From contig NC_085068.1 in assembly GCF_963662255.1 (NCBI RefSeq), positions 2,976,001-3,040,000 of the forward strand: 64,000 nt of DNA, read 5' to 3'. A program made the position numbers and the translations under genes. This document shows positions 58,061 through 64,000 of the stretch, one piece after another. The first letter of the stretch is position 1, and every line of letters begins with the position of its first letter. The DNA comes from Cinclus cinclus (Eukaryota; Chordata; Aves; Passeriformes; Cinclidae). Below the pieces are notes generated by a model. That model saw only the letters and a program-made list of their open reading frames with translations. It searched no databases and was not told the origin of the DNA.

Positions 58061-59800
58061 ATAAATCCTGGTTTCTGCCTTGTGCTGCTTCCAGTCCCTT
58101 TTCCTGTTCTAATAGACAAAATTCTGCAGGTGAAGAGACAATAGGTAAGGGTGGGATGATGGAAAAATTGGGAAGATGTTCAGATGGCCTTCAAAGCTGG
58201 GTGTTGGTATTGACAGACACTGCCCAAAAAATGTGTCTTGGTGGATTTGATTTATTGGTAAATGATGAGTAACTTAGTACATTTTAGTACTTTACTTTCC
58301 CAGAACAATCCATACAAAACTGTTTCAACAAAGCAGAAGGAACTAATAATATCCCCTACAAAATACCCCAAGAGCTCACAATAAATTGCTATTTTCCTTT
58401 GGAAGAAAGGGAAATAATTTAGTGCTACTGTTTGGATGTCACTAAGGACCACTGGTCTCAGGAGATAAGGATGAAGCCCATAATGAGGTACATTTTTTTT
58501 ATAAAGTGATCTGAATAGAAAACCGAAGAATAAAATAACTATGAGCATTTCTTTGTGTGGATGTGAGGAATGATGCTGGCAAAGAGGTAAATCCTTAAAT
58601 ACACAGAAGTTTAAAGTACAAGGAAACATGAGTGTGAGAATACAAACACAGACACTCTGAGCAGGGCTTGGAGAAGCCAAAATACAGATTTTTGTTCACT
58701 CAGATGTAAAATTATTGGAGGAAGAAAATGGAAGTGCAGGTGTCAGTCCCTGCCTTGTTCCTGTGCTCCAGCTTTCCCTTGTGTCCCTGGGCAGAGGGAG
58801 GAGATGCTGGTGGTGCAGGAGAGAGGAAAGGGCAGCAGGGGAACAGCCCCAGCACAGCCAGCCCTGCCCAGGGCTCTGGGTCCTGCCGGGGGGACCTCAA
58901 CACTTCCCCTGTCCTTATCCTCCTCAGTCCCTCCGGCACAGAGCCACTGGGAACGTGCCAAGAGCCTGATGCTATGTGCTGATTTGCAGATGAATTTGCA
59001 TGAATTTGCATACATCTCCCTCCCAGTTTGCATCCATTCCCTTCGATGCCTTTAAGAACAAGTAAAACATTGTCTGCTCTGAATGAATCAAATTTTCTAC
59101 TTTAGTTTTCTTTTTTTGCAGATACACAAATGTGAAAAATTCAGCTACCGGTTAATTTATTTTCTTCCATTTGTATTGCTTTTCCCACCTCCCTTCCACC
59201 TTCAGCTACCACAGTGATCTATTCTTCTTTTTTTACATTATATGAAAATTGTTATCATAAATTATTCCCTCAGTTGTGCACAAAGCAGGCAATATCCCAA
59301 ACCGTAGCACTGACTGTCCAATTTGCACAACACTGATGGTTCACAGACTGATCTTAATATGCTCCACTTTTCATTTCCCTTCCTGGAGGAGCAGGTCTCA
59401 ATACTGACATCTGCTTGGTGAAAGCTTTATTTTATAGAATTCCACGCAGTTAAATCTTGAGGAACAATTATCCTGATAGCTCTCTGCCGTGCAGATGAGG
59501 GAATTGAGTGGAAGACCATGGACTGGGAATGCTCATTCTGCAGGGAGCACTGTGGCTCTGGGAAACAGCAGATATTTTGGGTAACATGGTCACTCCGGCT
59601 CCTGATGGAGTGAGAACTTCGCTGGCATTTTTTCCCAGTATCCCACCTGCCTTGCTGTCTCTTTGGTATCATTCTCTAAGTGCCCTCCGGCGATTTGTGG
59701 GCAGCCCCTCAGCATCATCTTGGTGTGACAGCACAAATCAACTCCTTCCACCTGTCCCGGGGGCAGGAGTCAGAGCCCCGACACCCCAGCGAGCCCCTGG

Positions 59801-60152
59801 CACATCTCCCGTGTGTTTCTGTCCCATCTCCCGTGTGTTTCTGTCCCATCTCCCGTGTGTTTCTGTCACATCTCCCGTGTGTTTCTGTCCCATCTCCCGT
59901 GTGTTTCTGTCCCATCTCCCGTGTGTTTCTGTCACATCTCCCGTGTGTTTCTGTCCCATCTCCCGTGTGTTTCTGTCACATCTCCCGTGTGTTTCTGTCA
60001 CGTCTCCCGTGTGTTTCTGTCACATCTCCCGTGTGCTTCTGTCCCATCTCCCGTGTGTTTCTGTCACGTCTCCCGTGTGTTTCTGTCCCATCTCCCGTGT
60101 GTTTCTGTCACGTCTCCCGTGTGTTTCTGTCCCGTCTCCCGTGTGTTTCTGT
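59801..60152 (+). repeat. 22-bp minisatellite, 16 copies
   Basis: Sixteen uninterrupted units of the form CMCRTCTCCCGTGTGTTTCT plus GT. Variation is almost confined to base 2 (A/C) and base 4 (A/G), plus one T-to-C change in unit 11 (GTGTGCTTCT). Every unit keeps one central CpG; those with G at base 4 gain a second. Since 22 is not a multiple of three, long frames run through on both strands (up to 237 residues) with a repeating SPVCFCPISRVFLSHLPCVS type sequence; these are artefacts. Confidence 0.97.
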
Positions 60153-60721
60153 CACACCCTCTTGTTCTGGGTGGAGAAGGGGGCTCGGGGGATGGACAAG
60201 AACAGGGGGTCCCAGCGCTGAGTAGAGCGAACTGGTAACTCCTCCCTTCTGGTCCCAGTCCTGGTGCAGCCCAGTTTGTGGTTTCCCCGATTTGCCATGA
60301 GAGTGCACTGTTGACTCGTGTTCCATCTGTCCTCCTGGTCCTTCCAGCGGGCTGATCCCTCACTTCCCAGGCTGAGCTGGTGACCGGGGCCGCCCTGCCC
60401 TGGCCCGGGCCAGTTTGAGAGGTTCCCGTTGGCCCAGATCTGAAGTTTGCTGAGGTTTTTCTGAGCTAAAGCTCTGTCATTCCAATGCCAGCTGCTTCCC
60501 CATCCCTGGTGTTGCCTACAAACATAATGAGGCTGCAGCTGAATTGTCACCCAGAGAGCACACGGAGATGTTGAAGTACCCCAGGCCACTGCTTAGCCCC
60601 AGGATACCCAGGCTGTCACCTGAAGCTCATCCAACTCCAGTATGACTGTGCCCACTGCCTTTCCTTAGGGATTGTCCATTGCCACAGGCTTTAACACAAG
60701 ATTTTCACTGTATTAACTCAG

Positions 60722-60962
60722 GTTGTGTCAGGGGGGTTTGGGTTGGATGTAAGGGAAAGGTTCATCCCCCAGAGGGTGCTGGCACTGCCCAGGCTCCCCA
60801 GGGAATGAGAACAGCCCCGAGGCTGCCAGAGCTCCAGGAAAATTTGGACACGACTCCCAGGGATGCCCAGGGTGGGATCGTTGGGGTGTCTGTGCAGGAA
60901 AAGGAGTTGGACTGGATGGTCCTGGAGGGTCCTTTCCAGCTCAGGACATTCCATGATTATAT
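60722..60962 (+). mobile_element. CR1 3' fragment
   Basis: GGGTTTGGGTTGGATGTAAG, CTGCCCAGGCTCCCCAGGGA, AGGAGTTGGACTGGATGGTC, ending GACATTCCATGATTATATG. Same subfamily as 427 and 17178. Confidence 0.85.
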
Positions 60963-62514
60963 GTTCCATGTCTTTCCTGAAATTAGTCTTCTGTTCTACC
61001 GCCTTCAAGTTGCCTCCAGTTCCTTCCCTTCCACTTAACCGAGTCCCCACCTGCTGGATGCACTTCCTAGCTGGAGTCTGACTATTCCCCTCCTGGGATC
61101 GCTGGACCATGGTCTGTGGCTCAGGGCTCCCTGCCTCTTCCTGTGCTTTGGGATTGTTTGTCCTGGCAGGAGATAGGGTTGCCAAGCACTCCTGGGTGAC
61201 CCCAGGCACGGTCAGCCCTGGGGGGATGGTTTACTTGGGAGGCTGGAATGCATTCCTGTGCAGATCTGTTCTCCCTAGCGAGGCATTATCCCCGTTTGCC
61301 ATCTCAGGATGTCCTTACACTGGTTTGTGTGCAGCAGGGAAAAGGCAGGAGCCTTTCCAAGCACCTGTACATAGCTTGTTGATGACAACCTATGAGAGGG
61401 AAAATCTCCTTCCGTGACCAGGAGAGGACTGTTCAGAATCAGTGGGACAGAGATGGGGATGTTCTCTCATTTCCCCCCTTATACAACAGTTTTGCCATGC
61501 CAGGAGATTGTCTTTTCCTGTTCTTTTTAAGTCACAGGTGAAATACTTCATTATTTGTAGCTGTGCTCACTATTAACTGTAAACCACAAATCTAAACAAA
61601 TACCTGAGTTGTGTAATCAAACTCCTGAAGATTTCTCCAAACTTGGCATATAAATAAATGCCAGCAGGAAGAGGTGAGGCCCTCTGAGCCAGAATTTCCT
61701 TCTGAGCCAGGGCACTTGGCACAAGGAGTTCTGAGCAAGGACTCACCTGGGGAGCTCGGGTTCTTTGAGAAGCTGAGTTATTCCATTGCCACACAGGGAG
61801 GATTGACTGGGGATGATCCTGATGCATCTGTGACCTACTGATCCTACTGTTAACTACTCAAGTTTTAGCTACAAACAATATATAACGGATGTTTAGAATT
61901 AGTTCGTCAAGTTATATCTTTTAATTAGCAATTTGCTCTGCTGTTTTCAAAACTCTAGGAGGGCAAACTGTAAATATGATCTCTAGCCAAGAAAAAAAGC
62001 CCAACTCACTCCTCAAAATCCATTCCTCTTGCTTCTCTGGACTCATACATTTTGGATTTGGCCTTTTTTTCCCATTTCACCTGCAGATTTGCTCAGGTTT
62101 TCAGTAGTTTGCTGTCTTTCCTTGTGCATCTCGCAGCAGGCAGTGCAGCAAGAAGGGTTAAACAAGCCTGGGAGCGTGCAGGGGACGTGCTTGACTTTCA
62201 TTACTGATTATGGCACATAAGACAGAGAACCCAGCATGTCCTCTTTAAAGGAAAATTGTGTTCCTCTGCCTGCTTTAAGTGTGTCAGCAAAGCAGTTGTG
62301 AAGGATGCAATTTACTGAGTCTTTCAAAAACCTTTGTCAAAGTTCCTCCTGAAAGTCACAGAGAACCAAAAGCATCTCACAAAACTCTGGCAATAAGACA
62401 AGTCCAGCCAGGCAGGGGCTCAACAGGGATCCCCCTGGTGTGGTCTGGGGGCTCATAAGTGAGCCAAGAAAATGAGAGGCTGCTCTTCAAATGAAATGTT
62501 TCCTTCTGGGGTTG

Positions 62515-62853
62515 TTCAGCCTGGAGTCAAAGAGCCTCAGGGGGAATTTTCTGGGTCTCTACAACTCCCTGGCAGGAGGGAGTAGCTTGGGGTGCAGGTT
62601 TGGTTGGGCTCTGTTCCCAGGGAACAAGAGGAAATGGTTGGATATTAAGGAAAAATCCTTCACTGAGAGGGTGCTCAGGCACTGGCACAGGCTGCCCAAG
62701 GCAGTGGAGGAGTCAGCATCCCTGGAAGTGTTAAAAAAAACAGCAGAACCTTTGTGCTTTGGTTTGGTGGCCGTGGGAGTTAAGTCATCCGAAGGTTGGA
62801 CTTGATGATCTTGGGAGTCTTTTCCAACCTTAATTAATTCCTTGATTCCATGA
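62515..62853 (+). mobile_element. CR1-like 3' fragment with tail, paralogue of 57030
   Basis: GGAGTCAAAGAGCCTCAGGG, GAAATGGTTGGATATTAAGG, GCACTGGCACAGGCTGCCCA, GTTGGACTTGATGATCTTGG, ending CTTGATTCCATGAG. The complete tail confirms that the 57030 copy belongs to the same family. Confidence 0.85.
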
Positions 62854-63940
62854 GATCCACCACCCTCCATGGTTTCCATCCTGCCTTGGCTCACAGAATT
62901 GTGTGGGTTGTCTCCAGGTAAGCACAGGCTGGCTGAAGGGACAGGAGTAACAGCAAAAGAGAAGAGTGTTGCTTGCACAAAGCCCAAGGCCCAGCAGCAA
63001 CCTGTCCCCCCAGCAGCTCTGGCAGCCAAACACCACGGTGCTATTTCTCTGTGCTATTTCTCATCAAGGTATCCCAACAAATCCACCAGAAGCCCCAGAC
63101 AAGGAAACACAGGCAACAGAAATCAATCTCACTTAAGGCTTACTGAGGGTGGGGCAAGAAAAAGTCTAAAGCAAAAGATCACACTGCAATAAATGTTGAC
63201 TTCTGGGTCAAAACTGCTGCCCCCAAACCTCTTATCCTTGAAAATCATGAGCATCCAGGGAGGGACTGTAATGACACAGCAGCTGGCACCCTTTCTGTGC
63301 TGCATTTGGAAAGGGTGTCAGCTGCTGTGCCCTTACAATCCCCCTCTAGGTGCTCTGGATTGGTGTGGAAAATGGATTTTGGATAACAATTTATTACAGT
63401 GTGCTCCACCCATGCATCACATCCTGGTGTTTGTACATGTGCATGTGAGGATGTGAGGAGGCAGGATCAGCTTCCCTGGAAAATTTAAATTAAATCAAAT
63501 CAAACCCTTTTCTGCTTCCTGACAGTTTCTCACAGAGTTTTGGTGCACTCACCACAGTCACTCCAGACTTTTCCCTTGTGGGACAGAACCTTTCTCCTGC
63601 ATTCCTGCAGAAGTTCCTCAGGGCTACTTTGCATGACTGAATGGAGAGATTTCCTGCATAGAGCTCTGTCCCTCTTCCCTGAACCACGGAGTGCCTGTCC
63701 CAGCTTGCATGTGAGCATGTGAATCTCAGGGAAGATGTATTTCTGCAGTTGTTTTGTGTGCAAAGTGAGGGGTGAGCAGCCCCAGAGCCCCCCAGGGGTT
63801 AGGAAAAGGCCTGGCTGTCTGGTCTGCAGGTCCCTGGCAGCACAGGGGGAAAGACTCAGTCCCTAGACAAAAGGAAAAAAAAAAAAAAAAAAGAAGGAAA
63901 AAATTCCCCATTCCAAACTCCTATTTGCCTTTTTCTGCAG

Positions 63941-64000
63941 ACAAAAAGCGTCTTAGGGGAGAGATGGATGACAAGGACTTGGGGAAGCAGGGAGAGAGAC
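63941..64000 (+). other. Possible exon start cut by the window edge
   Basis: A strong acceptor (TATTTGCCTTTTTCTGCAG) is followed by at least 60 bases open in one frame, reading KKRLRGEMDDKDLGKQGER from 63943; a second frame is also open. It is too short to judge, and I do not recognise it. Confidence 0.15.

Larger units (their letters stand above)
45196..59800. other. Repeat-rich intergenic DNA
   Basis: LTR pieces, CR1 copies and microsatellites are listed singly. 45196-46305, 50007-50697, 53241-55009 and 58061-59800 show nothing I can name. The frame at 51565-52257 (230 codons) is opposed by a 207-codon frame on the other strand and has no recognisable domain. Confidence 0.5.
60153..64000. 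other. Intergenic DNA at the right edge
   Basis: Two CR1 copies and an A-rich run (63868-63893) are the only clear features. The KDM1A gene expected on this side from human synteny has not started by 64000. Confidence 0.5.

Noticed and set aside
59801..60152. CRISPR-like array
   Set aside because: Units are directly adjacent without spacers, and the genome is avian.
59508..60225. Long frames (up to 237 codons) with cysteine-rich repeats
   Set aside because: They arise because a 22-bp unit without stops is read in successive frames. The repetition is at DNA level and flanking codons have no coding look.
1..64000. Exons of EPHB2 or KDM1A, the human neighbours of LACTBL1
   Set aside because: No frame resembles the kinase or SAM domains of EPHB2, or the amine oxidase domain of KDM1A.

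Overview
This is vertebrate nuclear DNA, almost certainly from a bird and probably a passerine. About forty 3'-truncated CR1 retrotransposon fragments lie in both orientations, many ending in the avian CR1 tail (a variant of ATTCTATG). Several pieces read like passerine endogenous-retrovirus LTRs. The one certain gene is split by short introns with GT..AG ends. No prokaryotic features, operons or CRISPR arrays are present.

The gene is LACTBL1 (beta-lactamase-like 1) on the minus strand. I reconstruct six coding exons between 39604 and 29117 whose splice phases join without a break into a 568-residue protein. It has an N-terminal membrane anchor, a class C beta-lactamase / penicillin-binding-protein type domain with SxxK (S128-K131) and YxN (Y246-N248) motifs, and a C-terminal beta-rich extension. 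In human, LACTBL1 lies between EPHB2 and KDM1A (from memory); no exon of either is visible here.

Layout. 1-29 kb: intergenic, with CR1 fragments, an ERV LTR (about 2.69-3.13 kb), degenerate telomere-like DNA (4.16-4.33 kb), a CR1 tail grown into an octamer array (13.77-14.00 kb), and two possible plus-strand polyadenylation sites (24.73 and 28.95 kb). 29.1-39.6 kb: LACTBL1. Intron 3 carries a chimera of a tRNA-Asn-like head and a CR1 tail (35.74-35.90 kb), and intron 1 carries a 28-G homopolymer. 39.6-64 kb: intergenic or unannotated 5' flank, with a 28-bp minisatellite (42.3 kb), a pentanucleotide array (43.9 kb), an LTR-rich stretch (44.8-53.2 kb), a possible orphan coiled-coil exon (48.46 kb), a 22-bp minisatellite of 16 copies (59.80-60.15 kb) and more CR1.

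The most noteworthy items are the tRNA-Asn/CR1 SINE-like chimera, the conserved active site of LACTBL1 with a changed third motif, and two tandem arrays, one grown from a retrotransposon tail. No multi-gene system is visible; the window is one gene in repeat-rich avian intergenic DNA. Repeat families and gene identity are called from recognition alone and no database was searched.
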